Shown: one piece after another, positions 54,751 to 64,000 of the stretch | How the letters are laid out: every line of letters begins with the position of its first letter | How positions within the stretch are numbered: the stretch's first letter is position 1 | Origin: Paraburkholderia gardini | Lineage (GTDB): Bacteria; Pseudomonadota; Gammaproteobacteria; Burkholderiales; Burkholderiaceae | Length of the DNA: 64,000 bases | Assembly (NCBI RefSeq): GCF_907164575.1 | Contig: NZ_CAJQYY010000001.1 | Span: forward strand, 124,001 to 188,000 | Direction: 5' to 3' | Program-made: the position numbers and the translations under genes | Notes under the pieces: generated by a model | What the model was told of the DNA's origin: nothing | The model's database searches: none | The model's input: only the letters and a program-made list of their open reading frames with translations

Positions 54751-55170
54751 ATGAGCACGCTTCGCCCGGAATATACGATTGAACGCCTGCGTGAACGGCA
54801 AAAAGGGACGTTGCCCGATCTGCTCGGGTTTCGCGTCGTCTCGCTCGAACAGGGGGCGCTCGTCGGCGAACTCACGGTGCGCGGCGATCTGCTCGCGCCG
54901 AACGGCTTCCTGCACGCGGCCTCGGTGATCGCGCTGGCCGATACGGCCTGCGGTTATGCGTGTCTCGCCCATCTGCCCGACAAGGCGGTGAATTTCACGA
55001 CGATCGAACTGAAGAGCAATTTTCTGGGCACGGCGATCGAAGGGGTTGTCAGAGCCGAGGCGACCGGCGTGCATCTGGGCCGCAGCACGCAGATCTGGGA
55101 CGCGAAGGTTTTTGCGCCCAATGGCAAGGTGATGGCCCTGTTCCGCTGTACGCAGATGGTGTTGTACTGA
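54751..55170 (+). CDS. Hotdog-fold thioesterase (PaaI family)
   Basis: A 139-residue cytoplasmic acyl-CoA thioesterase-type protein. Features: GTLPDLLGFRVVSLEQGALV near residue 17, FLHAASVIALADTACGYACL with the catalytic Asp of the family (near residue 65), and FTTIELKSNFLGTAIEGVVR. It diverges from parA and is followed by a terminator. Substrate unknown; PaaI-like enzymes act on aromatic or small acyl-CoAs. Confidence 0.88.
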   Translation: MSTLRPEYTIERLRERQKGTLPDLLGFRVVSLEQGALVGELTVRGDLLAPNGFLHAASVIALADTACGYACLAHLPDKAVNFTTIELKSNFLGTAIEGVVRAEATGVHLGRSTQIWDAKVFAPNGKVMALFRCTQMVLY

Positions 55171-55207
55171 CGCGGCCTTGAGCCAGTTTTCTCCGGCCAG
55201 AAACAGG

Positions 55208-55239
55208 AAAGCGCAACGTGTTCACGCTGCGCTTTTTTT
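55208..55239 (+). terminator. Intrinsic terminator after the PaaI-type gene
   Basis: An imperfect stem (AAAGCGCA/TGCGCTTT plus CGTG/CACG) followed by seven T residues on the plus strand, 38 bp past the stop. Confidence 0.9.
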
Positions 55240-55286
55240 GCATCCGGGGCCGGGCCGGATGAACGGCACGGCAGGCTGTGTGCGGC

Positions 55287-55673
55287 TCAGGTCCAGCTCT
55301 GCGTCGGCACGTGATCCCGGCTGCCCTTGATCCGGTTGTGCTCGTCGACGAAGACCAGATCCGGCTTCCAGCCCGCCTTGAGCTCGGCTTCGTCGACCGT
55401 CGCGAACGCCGCGATGATGACGAGATCGCCCAGCTGCGCGCGCCGTGCCGCCGACCCGTTCAGCGAGATCATGCCGCTGCCGCGTTCGCCCTTGATCGCG
55501 TACGTCGAGAAACGTTCGCCATTGTTGATGTTCCAGATATCGATTCGCTCGTTCTCGACGATGTTCGCCGCTTCGAGCAGGTTTTCGTCGATCGCGCACG
55601 AACCCTCGTAATGCAGTTCGCAGTGCGTGACCGCCGCGCGGTGGATCTTCGACTTCAGCATATGGCGTTGCAT
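55287..55673 (-). CDS. panD: Aspartate 1-decarboxylase (pyruvoyl)
   Basis: A 128-residue self-cleaving enzyme giving beta-alanine for pantothenate. The N-terminus [20 protein letters not shown] contains the substrate-side residues; self-cleavage between Gly and Ser is at YEGSCAID (Ser25), which becomes the pyruvoyl group. [20 protein letters not shown] is near residue 70. The ATG at 55673 gives the standard start. It follows panC by 83 bp on the same strand, so beta-alanine supply and its use are co-encoded. Confidence 0.95.
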   Translation of the reverse strand: MQRHMLKSKIHRAAVTHCELHYEGSCAIDENLLEAANIVENERIDIWNINNGERFSTYAIKGERGSGMISLNGSAARRAQLGDLVIIAAFATVDEAELKAGWKPDLVFVDEHNRIKGSRDHVPTQSWT

Positions 55674-55756
55674 GACCGTTTCTTTCCTTAAGTACCCTGA
55701 ATGTGCGTGGAACGTGCGCTGAACGGGTGACGCGATGCGTCCGGTAGCCGTCGGCG

Positions 55757-56659
<903 letters not shown>

Positions 56660-56673
56660 TCACGAGGCGAGCC

Positions 56674-57546
56674 TCATGCAGGCAGGTAGGCGAGGCGCAC
56701 GTAGATCGGTGCGAACGGCTCGGCCTGGGTGATGTCGATCAGCGATTCTCGCGAGAGCTCAAGCATCGCGATGAAGTTCACCACCACGACCGGCACGCCG
56801 CGCGTGGTGTCGAACAGGTCGGAAAACTCCATGAACCGTGCGTTCTGCAGGCGCCGCAGGATCGTGCTCATGTGCTCGCGCACCGAGAGTTCCTCGCGCG
56901 AGATACGGTGATGCTGCACGAGCCTCGCCCGCTTGATCACGTCGGCCCACGCGGCGCGCAGGTCGTCGGAATTCACGTCGGGAAAGCGCGGTGTGATGCT
57001 CTGCTCGATGTACACCTCGGCGCGCAGGAAATCGCGCCCGAGTTGCGGCAACTGGTCGAGACGTTGCGCGGCGAGCTTCATCTGCTCGTATTCCAGCAGC
57101 CGGCGCACGAGTTCGGCGCGTGGATCCTCGACTTCGTCGCCGGTGTCCGCCTTCTTCACCGGCAGCAGCATGCGCGATTTGATCTCGATCAGCATCGCGG
57201 CCATCAGCAGATACTCGGCGGCGAGTTCGAGATTCGTCTTGCGCAACTGGTCGACGTAGCCCAGATACTGGGTGGTGACGTCGGCCATCGGAATGTCGAG
57301 CACGTTGAAGTTCTGCTTGCGGATCAGGTAGAGCAGCAGATCCAGCGGGCCTTCGAACGTTTCGAGAAAGACTTCGAGCGCGTCCGGCGGGATGTACAGG
57401 TCCGTCGGCAGCTTGAAGAGCGGCTCGCCGTACAGGCGCGCGAAAGCGATACCGTCGACGGTATCAGGCGTCGAATCGGTCGCGGGCGCGGCGAGCGCTG
57501 CGTCGGGACGTCCCGATGCGGCGCGGGCCTCGTCGGCAGTCGTCAC
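56674..57546 (-). CDS. scpA: Segregation and condensation protein A
   Basis: A 290-residue kleisin that bridges SMC heads in chromosome condensation. After a ~45-residue leader rich in Ala and Asp, the ScpA core begins LEVFLETFEGPLDLLLYLIR then KQNFNVLDIPMADVTTQYLG (residues ~57-95), with YLLMAAMLIEIKSRMLLPVK and the C-terminal winged-helix part FSDLFDTTRGVPVVVVNFIA then MLELSRESLIDITQAEPFAP. scpB and smc are not here. It starts 2 bp after the DUF3460 stop, so the two are coupled. Confidence 0.92.
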   Translation of the reverse strand: MTTADEARAASGRPDAALAAPATDSTPDTVDGIAFARLYGEPLFKLPTDLYIPPDALEVFLETFEGPLDLLLYLIRKQNFNVLDIPMADVTTQYLGYVDQLRKTNLELAAEYLLMAAMLIEIKSRMLLPVKKADTGDEVEDPRAELVRRLLEYEQMKLAAQRLDQLPQLGRDFLRAEVYIEQSITPRFPDVNSDDLRAAWADVIKRARLVQHHRISREELSVREHMSTILRRLQNARFMEFSDLFDTTRGVPVVVVNFIAMLELSRESLIDITQAEPFAPIYVRLAYLPA

Positions 57547-57548
57547 GC

Positions 57549-57734
57549 TCAGAAGTTCTGGTAATACACGTAAGGCGTCTGTTCAACGCGCGACGATTGT
57601 TGTTTGGCGCGCTCGTCCAGATCGATCGGCTGTTTGTCCCACAGCAGCGAACGGCCGCGGCGCTGTTCTGCTTCCAGAGCAGGCTTTTGCTGCTTCAGCT
57701 GATTCAGGAATTGCGTGATATCCGATTGATACAT
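57549..57734 (-). CDS. DUF3460 family small protein
   Basis: A 61-residue protein of the Burkholderiales DUF3460 family: MYQSDITQFLNQLKQQKPAL, then a conserved GRSLLWDKQPIDLDERAK and a tyrosine-rich C-terminus (TPYVYYQNF). No membrane segment or signal. It lies 2 bp upstream of scpA and probably shares its transcript. Function unknown; conservation of position next to scpA suggests a link to growth or chromosome handling, which is inference only. Confidence 0.85.
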   Translation of the reverse strand: MYQSDITQFLNQLKQQKPALEAEQRRGRSLLWDKQPIDLDERAKQQSSRVEQTPYVYYQNF

Positions 57735-58109
57735 GGTTCGACGTCCGTGAGAGATGAATGCGACCGTCGCCCAGGGCGCCAGCCGGTGTCGACGGTAATT
57801 TTACCGCAAGCGCCCGGTCCGGTCGAAAAGTCCCGGAACATTCCTGCCGCCGCGGCGTCGAAGCGCGGGCGCTGCCAGTTGCACGAGGGCTGCGGCGCCC
57901 GGCCAGGCGGGCGGGCGGGGCAGTTCTGGCGGTTCCGCTCAAAGGATTCATTTGAGATCGCCGTGCCGTGCCGATGTGGTCAAATAGCGCGTTGCGGTCC
58001 GCCTGCGCGGCGCCGGGCGGAAACAACCAATAATGGCCGGAGGTCCTGTTTGGCGGGGTGTGTGATCGAACCGTCGCGCGTGTCGCGTGCAGCAGCTGGT
58101 GTGGGGCGC
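57735..58109. other. Divergent upstream region between DUF3460 and tamA; no gene seen
   Basis: About 375 bp holding both divergent promoters. GC-rich throughout except short stretches near 57790-57835; no palindrome, RNA element or conserved frame was recognised. Confidence 0.5.
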
Positions 58110-59891
58110 ATGGACGCCGCGCGCCTGAAGGCGCGCACGCTCAGGGTGTGGCTCGTCTTCAGCTTCCTTGCGTTCGTCTGTGCCCTGAGCGCCGGCCACG
58201 CGCAGGCGCGCACGGCGCCCTCCTACAAGGTCGACATCGAAACCTCGCCGCGCGCGCTGCGCAAGCTGCTGGAAGCGCATCTCGATATCGCGCGCTTCGC
58301 GAAACGCGAGGACATCAGCGACGACCAGTTCGACTTCCTCGTCACCGCGACGCCGCAGCAGGTGCGCGATCTCACGGCGACGCAGGGCTATTTTTCGCCG
58401 GTCGTGCGCACGGACGTCCGCACGGTCGAGGGCAAGCGGGAGGTCACGGTGAGTGTCGATCCCGGGCCGATGACCACGATCTCTTCGATTTCACTGTCGT
58501 TTCGCGGGCCCGTGCTGACCGAAGACCAGGCGCAGGCAAACGCGGCGCGCTTCGCGTTTTCGCTGCACGAGGGCGACCCGTTTTCGCAGGGCGACTGGGA
58601 CGGCGCGAAGAACGCTTCGCTGAAAGCACTGCAGGCGCGCCGTTATCTGGGTGCGAAGATCTACCATTCCGAGGCACGCATCGATCCGCGCACGCACGAG
58701 GCGAAACTGAGCGTCACGTTCGACAGCGGCCCGACGTTCACGATGGGCAAGCTCGATGTCTCCGGCACGCGCCGCTATCCCGGGCAGATCGTGGAGAACG
58801 TGAACCCGATCACGGCCGGCGATATCTACGACGAGCAGCGCATCGTCGAACTCCAGCGCCAGTTGCAGAACACGCCGTATTACGCGAGCGTCGCCATCGA
58901 CACCGACAGCGATACGGCGAAGCCGCTCGAAACGCCCATCCACGTCAAGGTCAGCGAATATCCGTACAACAGCATTCGCGGCGGCGTCGGGTATTCGACC
59001 GACAACGGCCCGCGAGTCCAGGGATCGTATTCGTATCTCGACACGTTCGGCGCGGCGTATCCGTTCACCGTGGACGGCCGGATCGACCAGATCCAGAAGT
59101 ACGGCCAGGTTCAGCTGGCGATGCCGCCCGGCCAGCGTGGCTGGGTGAACAGCGTGCTCGCGTCCTATACGACCACCGACGTGTCGGATACGCGCATCTA
59201 CAGCGCGCGCGCCGGCGTACAGCGGGCACGAACCTCGCAGTTCATCGACTACTCATATTCGATCCTCTACTACCAGGACCGGCTGCTGCAGAACGTCGGG
59301 CCGCCCACGACGAGCCGCGCGCTCGTGCCCACCTGGTCATGGACGCGCCGCAATACCGACGACCCGCTTTTCCCGCGCTCGGGCAACCTGATTCACGTCG
59401 AGGCCGGCTTCGCTGTCAAGCACGTGCTGACCGACCAGAGCTTCGTGCGCGGCTACGCGCGCGGCCAGCAGTATGTGCCGGTCGGCAAGCGCGACCTCGT
59501 GCTGTTTCGCGCGGAACTGGGCGGTGTGTTCACGAGCGGCTCGTCGAGCGGGATTCCGGCGTCGCTGCTGTTCCGCGCGGGCGGCTCGAATTCGGTACGC
59601 GGCTACGGCTTTCAGAGCATCGGTAACAACGTCGACGGCTCGATCCTGCCGACCAAATACGTCGTCACGGCGACGAGCGAATATCAGCACTGGTTCAATC
59701 ACGACTGGGGCGCCGCGGCGTTCTTCGACATCGGCACGGCCACCGATACCTGGGGCGAACGCGTGTTCTATCCGGGCGTCGGCGTGGGTGCGCGCTGGCG
59801 CAGCCCGGTCGGCCCGGTTGACGTCGACCTCGCGTACGGCATTCGTAATCACAGCGTGCGTCCGTATCTGACGCTCGGCATCGCTTTCTGA
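58110..59891 (+). CDS. tamA: Translocation and assembly module outer-membrane protein TamA
   Basis: A 593-residue Omp85-family protein. Signal sequence (LVFSFLAFVCALSAGHAQA), then three POTRA-like repeats (PSYKVDIETSPRALRKLLEA; VSVDPGPMTTISSISLSFRG; VTFDSGPTFTMGKLDVSGTR), and a 16-strand-type barrel with the conserved LFRAGGSNSVRGYGFQSIGN near residue 490 (the L6 RGF/Y motif), ending VRPYLTLGIAF. The ATG at 58110 precedes the signal; longer in-frame starts overlap the scpA region. With TamB it inserts certain proteins into the outer membrane. It ends 8 bp before tamB. Confidence 0.92.
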   Translation: MDAARLKARTLRVWLVFSFLAFVCALSAGHAQARTAPSYKVDIETSPRALRKLLEAHLDIARFAKREDISDDQFDFLVTATPQQVRDLTATQGYFSPVVRTDVRTVEGKREVTVSVDPGPMTTISSISLSFRGPVLTEDQAQANAARFAFSLHEGDPFSQGDWDGAKNASLKALQARRYLGAKIYHSEARIDPRTHEAKLSVTFDSGPTFTMGKLDVSGTRRYPGQIVENVNPITAGDIYDEQRIVELQRQLQNTPYYASVAIDTDSDTAKPLETPIHVKVSEYPYNSIRGGVGYSTDNGPRVQGSYSYLDTFGAAYPFTVDGRIDQIQKYGQVQLAMPPGQRGWVNSVLASYTTTDVSDTRIYSARAGVQRARTSQFIDYSYSILYYQDRLLQNVGPPTTSRALVPTWSWTRRNTDDPLFPRSGNLIHVEAGFAVKHVLTDQSFVRGYARGQQYVPVGKRDLVLFRAELGGVFTSGSSSGIPASLLFRAGGSNSVRGYGFQSIGNNVDGSILPTKYVVTATSEYQHWFNHDWGAAAFFDIGTATDTWGERVFYPGVGVGARWRSPVGPVDVDLAYGIRNHSVRPYLTLGIAF

Positions 59892-59899
59892 TTTTATTC

Positions 59900-62800
59900 A
59901 TGACGACGGATACGCCCGCCAACCCGCCACCCGACCAGCCCGGCGACACCACGCCTGGCGGCCCCGGCGGCCCCGATGGAGCCGCGCCGCCGCCCGTGCG
60001 TCCGCGCCGGCGTCGCCGGCTGTGGATTACGCTCGTGTGGGCGGCCACGGTGCCGGTGGTACTCGTCGCGCTGGTCGCAGGGCTACTGTACGGCACGCTC
60101 ACGACCGAGCGCGGCACGGCATACGCCTGGCACCTGGCGGTCAGGATGCTGGACGGCCGGCTCACCGGCACGCTCGACGGCGGCACGGTCGCCACCGGTT
60201 TGCGGCTGCATCGGTTGCAATGGCGCAGCCTCGACGGCAGCGGCACCGATATCAGGATCGACCGCATCGACGGTCGCTGGGCGCTGACCGACAAGCCGTG
60301 GCGCTTTTCGATCGACTATCTGCACATCGGCACGATCGAAGCGCGTGTCGCCCCTTCGACGTCCAGCTCGGGCCCGTTGACGCTGCCGCAGGATCTGCGC
60401 CTGCCGTTGCAACTCGATGTGCGCGATCTGCGGGTGGACGGACTGCTGCTGCGACAGGGCGGATCGACGACCGAATTCTCGCGTTTCGTGTTTCACGGGC
60501 GCAGCGACGGCCGCCACCACGAAGCCGCGATCGACCGCCTCGATACGCCGTTCGGCGCGGTGACGGCGTCGGTGAAGCTGGATGGCGTCAAGCCGTTTGC
60601 GCTGACGGGCGAGGCCGGTTATTCCGGCAAGGTCAACGACGAAGCGGTGCAGGTCGGCGGCCATCTGACGGGATCGCTGGAGACGCTCGTCGCCGAGCTC
60701 GACGCCAGCGGCATGAAGCTTTCGGGCCACGCGCACGTCGAGGCGACGCCGTTTGCCGCCGTGCCGGTCCAGCGCGCGACGCTGACGTTCGATCACGTGA
60801 ATCCGCAGGCGTTTGCGCCGGGCGCGCCGTTCGCCGACCTGGCGGTGCGCGCCGAGTTGCAGCCGGTCGAGGCCGGCGACGGCTCGACGATGGTGTTTGC
60901 GCCTGAGGCTGCTTCGTCGGTACGCGCGGCCAGCAGCGCGGGTGTGCCGGGCGCGGGCGTCGCGGGTCGTCCGGCAAGCGCGGTGAGCGTAACGAGCGGG
61001 ACTCCGCCAGCTTCCGCACCCGACGAGGCCGCGAGCGGCGCCGCGCAGGCTGCGGAAAAGCCTGGTTTCGCGGTCGCGGGGTCGATCTCGATTGTCAATG
61101 CGAAGCCCGGCGGTATCGACCAGAAACTGCTGCCCCTCATCGACGCCCGCGCCGACGTGCGACTCGACGCCCACACGCAGCGCATCTCGAACCTGAACGT
61201 GCGGCTCGTGAAAAACGCGATGGTCACCGGCGGCGGCGCGCTCGCCGGCAAGCACGGCCAGTTCGACCTGCACGTCTCGGGTCTCGATCTGAATGCGATC
61301 GAAGCGAGTGTCATGCCGACGCAGTTGTCCGGGCCGGTCGGCATCCGCCTGAACGACGACATCCAGAGCATCACGCTCGATCTCACCGATCCGAAGGCGG
61401 CGCTTCGTGCGCAGGGCAAGGTGACGTTCGATCCGGCGCGCATGAGCCTGAGCGACGTCAGGCTGACCGCCGGCAAGGGCCGCATCGATCTGGGCGGCGC
61501 CATCAAGCACGACGCGAATTCCACCTACAACCTGAAGGCGACGCTGACCGACTTCGATCCTCTGCTGCTGACTTCCCGGATGCCGGCCCGGGCCCCGGCT
61601 TCGGCTTCAGCTTCAGCTGCAAAGGGCGGGAAGCCAGCGAGGGGCACCAACGCCACCACTGCTTCGGCGGCGAGCGCCACCGCCCCCCAGAAACCCGTCG
61701 CAAAACATCCTGCGCCCGCGAAACGCCGGATCGAGGCGCGCGTCAACGGTGCGATCACGGCGGCCGGCGTGCTGGGCCCGACGTTCACCACGAAGGCCGA
61801 ATTCCGGCTTGGTCCGAGCGTCTATGACGACCTGCCGCTGACAGGCAACGGTACGATCCAGCTCGCCGGCTCGCGCATCCTGCCGAGCAAGGCGAGCCTC
61901 TCGATCGCGGGTAACGACGTCGATCTGCAGGGCAGTTTCGGCGCGCGCGGCGACCGTCTGCGGTTCCGGGTCGACGCGCCGCAACTGGAGCGGCTCGGTT
62001 TTGGCATCGCGGGCTTTGTCGCGGCGGACGGCGACGTCACCGGTTCGTTCGCCCATCCGGACGTCGTGCTGAACTACAAGGCCGACAACGTGGCGTTCGG
62101 CGCGAACCGGCTCGGCCACGCGGAAGGCCACGCCGAGTTGCGCGACGGCGCGAACGGCGCGCTCGTCTTCACGACGGACGCGCGCAACCTTTCGACCGAA
62201 GGTGTCGAACTGGCGACCCTCAACGCGCATCTGCGCGGCACGCGTGCGAACCATACGCTCGACGCCGAAGCGACCGGCAAGGTCCGGGAGCGTTCGGTAG
62301 ACCTGACCCTTGCCGCCAGCGGCCATCTGACGGACGCGCGCGACGGCACGCACTGGGACGGCACGGTGACGCGTCTGCAGAACCGCGGCACGCCGTCGCT
62401 CAATCTCGAATCACCGCTGACGGTGAGCGTCGCCCCGAGCCGCGTGACGCTGGGTTCGACGCATCTGACGCTCGAGACCGCGGTGCTCGATCTGAAATCC
62501 TTTGCCTTCGATCACGGCCGGATCCGCTCGGCAGGCGCGATCACCAACATCTCGGTGCCGCGGTTGCAGGAACTGCGGCAGGAAATGACCGGCACGGCGC
62601 CGGTTGTCAAAACCGATCTGGTCTTCGACGGCGACTGGGACTTTTCGCTCGGCGAGACGGCCACGGGCCACATCCAGCTGAAGCGTCGCACGGGCGATAT
62701 CACAGTCGAGGTCGGGCGCGGTCTGGCATCGCTCGGCATTACGGACATTGCGGCGCGCGCCGATTTCAGCGGCGGCAACCGTCTGAACGCGACCGTGCAT

Positions 62801-64000
62801 GCGCAGGCGAACCGGCTTGGCGTGATCGACGCCGACGCCCACACGACACTCGTCATGCAGGACGGCATGCTGACGGTCGGTGAAGAAGCGCCGCTGACGG
62901 GCAACGTGGTCGCGAACGTACCGTCGCTGAAAACGACTGGCGGCCTGTTCGGCCCGAGCTATCTGCTCGACGGACATCTCGCACTGAAGCTCGCGCTCGC
63001 CGGCACCGCCGCGAAGCCGAACCTGTCGGGCTCGCTGATCGGCGACGGGCTCTCGGCCACGCTCGTCGACCAGGGCGTGCAGCTGAAGGACGGCACGATC
63101 CGCATTGCGCTGTCCGACAATCTCGTCGACTTTCAGCAGGTCGAGTTTCACGGCGCAAGCGGCACGCTGCGCGCCACCGGTCAGGTCAAGCTCGGCGGCC
63201 CGGACCCGGACGTCAAGGCGAGCATCGTCGCCGACAAGCTCGAACTGTTTGCCTCGCCGGATCGTGAACTGTCACTGTCGGGCAATGCGAGCGTCGCGAG
63301 CGCCGGGCCGCTCGGCGGGCTTGCGATCGACGGCAAGTTCAACGTCGACCACGCGCTCTTCGACCTGCCGGAACAGTCGGCGCCGAAGCTCGGTGACGAT
63401 GTGGTGATCGTGCGTCCGGATGGCACGGTGCGCGGCGAGAAGCAGCCGACGGTGGAGGGCAGCGACAAGCCCATCGGGCCGTTCGCGCCGCGCGCGAACA
63501 TCGACATCAACCTTGGCAACAGTTTCCGTTTCCGCGGGCAGGGCGCCGATCTGGGCCTGCGCGGCACGATTACCGCGATGAGCGCGCCGAACCTGCCGCT
63601 GCGCGCGGTGGGCAACGTGCGCGTCACCGAAGGATCGACCTACACCACGTTCGGCCGCAAGCTCGGCATTGAAAACGGCTTCTTCACGTTCAACGGGCCG
63701 GTGGCGAATCCGGGCATCAACATTCTCGCGATGCGCCGCAACCAGCAGGTCGAGGCGGGTGTGCAGGTGACCGGCACGATCCAGTCGCCGGTCGTGAAAC
63801 TCGTGTCCGAGCCGAACGTGGCGGATAATGAAAAGCTCTCGTGGCTGCTGTTCGGTCATGGCACCGATCAGGGCAACAACCTCGGGCAGCAGAGCACGAT
63901 GACGACCGCGCTCGCGCTGCTTGGCAGCGCGAGCGGCAAGAAGATCGCCAACACGCTCGGGCTCGACGAGTTCTCGATCGGGCGCAGCGATGTCGGCCTG
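59900..64000 (+). CDS. tamB: Translocation and assembly module inner-membrane protein TamB (C-terminus cut by window edge)
   Basis: At least 1367 residues of a very large AsmA-like protein. A Pro/Gly-rich cytoplasmic leader with an Arg run precedes one membrane segment (LWITLVWAATVPVVLVALVA, residues ~41-60). The rest is beta-strand-rich periplasmic repeats that form a hydrophobic groove bridging the envelope to TamA. Ala/Ser/Pro-rich linkers at about residues 335-390 and 560-610 interrupt the repeats. The DUF490/TamB domain is entered by FRFRGQGADLGLRGTITAMS and RVTEGSTYTTFGRKLGIENG near residue 1250. It starts 8 bp after the tamA stop. Confidence 0.93.
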   Translation, partial: MTTDTPANPPPDQPGDTTPGGPGGPDGAAPPPVRPRRRRRLWITLVWAATVPVVLVALVAGLLYGTLTTERGTAYAWHLAVRMLDGRLTGTLDGGTVATGLRLHRLQWRSLDGSGTDIRIDRIDGRWALTDKPWRFSIDYLHIGTIEARVAPSTSSSGPLTLPQDLRLPLQLDVRDLRVDGLLLRQGGSTTEFSRFVFHGRSDGRHHEAAIDRLDTPFGAVTASVKLDGVKPFALTGEAGYSGKVNDEAVQVGGHLTGSLETLVAELDASGMKLSGHAHVEATPFAAVPVQRATLTFDHVNPQAFAPGAPFADLAVRAELQPVEAGDGSTMVFAPEAASSVRAASSAGVPGAGVAGRPASAVSVTSGTPPASAPDEAASGAAQAAEKPGFAVAGSISIVNAKPGGIDQKLLPLIDARADVRLDAHTQRISNLNVRLVKNAMVTGGGALAGKHGQFDLHVSGLDLNAIEASVMPTQLSGPVGIRLNDDIQSITLDLTDPKAALRAQGKVTFDPARMSLSDVRLTAGKGRIDLGGAIKHDANSTYNLKATLTDFDPLLLTSRMPARAPASASASAAKGGKPARGTNATTASAASATAPQKPVAKHPAPAKRRIEARVNGAITAAGVLGPTFTTKAEFRLGPSVYDDLPLTGNGTIQLAGSRILPSKASLSIAGNDVDLQGSFGARGDRLRFRVDAPQLERLGFGIAGFVAADGDVTGSFAHPDVVLNYKADNVAFGANRLGHAEGHAELRDGANGALVFTTDARNLSTEGVELATLNAHLRGTRANHTLDAEATGKVRERSVDLTLAASGHLTDARDGTHWDGTVTRLQNRGTPSLNLESPLTVSVAPSRVTLGSTHLTLETAVLDLKSFAFDHGRIRSAGAITNISVPRLQELRQEMTGTAPVVKTDLVFDGDWDFSLGETATGHIQLKRRTGDITVEVGRGLASLGITDIAARADFSGGNRLNATVHAQANRLGVIDADAHTTLVMQDGMLTVGEEAPLTGNVVANVPSLKTTGGLFGPSYLLDGHLALKLALAGTAAKPNLSGSLIGDGLSATLVDQGVQLKDGTIRIALSDNLVDFQQVEFHGASGTLRATGQVKLGGPDPDVKASIVADKLELFASPDRELSLSGNASVASAGPLGGLAIDGKFNVDHALFDLPEQSAPKLGDDVVIVRPDGTVRGEKQPTVEGSDKPIGPFAPRANIDINLGNSFRFRGQGADLGLRGTITAMSAPNLPLRAVGNVRVTEGSTYTTFGRKLGIENGFFTFNGPVANPGINILAMRRNQQVEAGVQVTGTIQSPVVKLVSEPNVADNEKLSWLLFGHGTDQGNNLGQQSTMTTALALLGSASGKKIANTLGLDEFSIGRSDVGL

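Overview
The window is high-GC beta-proteobacterial chromosome and fits Burkholderiaceae best, most likely Paraburkholderia or Caballeronia. That rests on gene content: a urt urea-transport operon beside ureD, the cysI/DUF934/cysH/cysD/cysN order, Burkholderiales-restricted families (DUF2486, DUF3460), 6S RNA next to zapA, and tamA/tamB. No transposase, integrase, rRNA, tRNA or CRISPR array was seen, so this reads as stable chromosome. The accessory traces are a toxin-antitoxin pair, a gene remnant and two copies of a large inverted-repeat element.

Layout. 1-8.5 kb (minus): a cut-off amino-acid-type ABC binding protein, ureD, then urtE, urtD, urtC, urtB and urtA. A 665-bp inverted-repeat element sits inside the operon between urtD and urtE, and a sigma54-like promoter lies upstream of urtA. 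9-10.2 kb: an aminotransferase remnant, a rhodanese and a Pcm-like methyltransferase. 10.3-17.3 kb (plus): a LacI-controlled carbohydrate cluster (regulator, ABC ATPase, permease, binding protein, isomerase/epimerase, Gfo/Idh/MocA dehydrogenase) with a perfect 22-bp operator. 17.4-18.1 kb: a Phd/VapC-type toxin-antitoxin module. 18.4-20.6 kb: a TIP30-like reductase, a small unknown gene and a LivK-type binding protein.

20.7-29.3 kb: assimilatory sulfate reduction. cysB diverges from cysI-DUF934-cysH-cysD-cysN-cobA. A second copy of the inverted-repeat element separates cobA from the short sirohydrochlorin chelatase cbiX, so both siroheme genes for CysI flank the repeat. 29.4-41.3 kb: housekeeping genes, namely lptG/lptF (LPS export), pepA, holC, a DUF2486 gene, a small cytochrome c, ilvD, a LysR regulator, lgt, a SIMPL protein, an EVE protein, 6S RNA, zapA and a ZapB-like coiled-coil gene.

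41.5-53.3 kb: cobalamin uptake and late assembly. A cobalamin riboswitch leads btuB-btuC-btuD-cobT-cobS-cobC. On the other strand cobU-cbiB-cobD-btuF form a tightly overlapping run, and cobQ diverges from cobU. Together they import B12 or corrinoids and attach the aminopropanol arm and lower ligand. The corrin-ring genes and the adenosyltransferase are not in this window. 53.4-64 kb: doxX, an orphan ParA ATPase, a PaaI-type thioesterase, panD/panC (pantothenate), scpA with DUF3460, and tamA/tamB, the last cut by the window edge.

The most unusual feature is the pair of inverted-repeat elements at 2645-3309 and 28131-28890. Each pairs two diverged arm subtypes head to head, each arm carries a 14-bp hairpin with one compensatory base-pair change between copies, and the two copies lie in opposite orientation.
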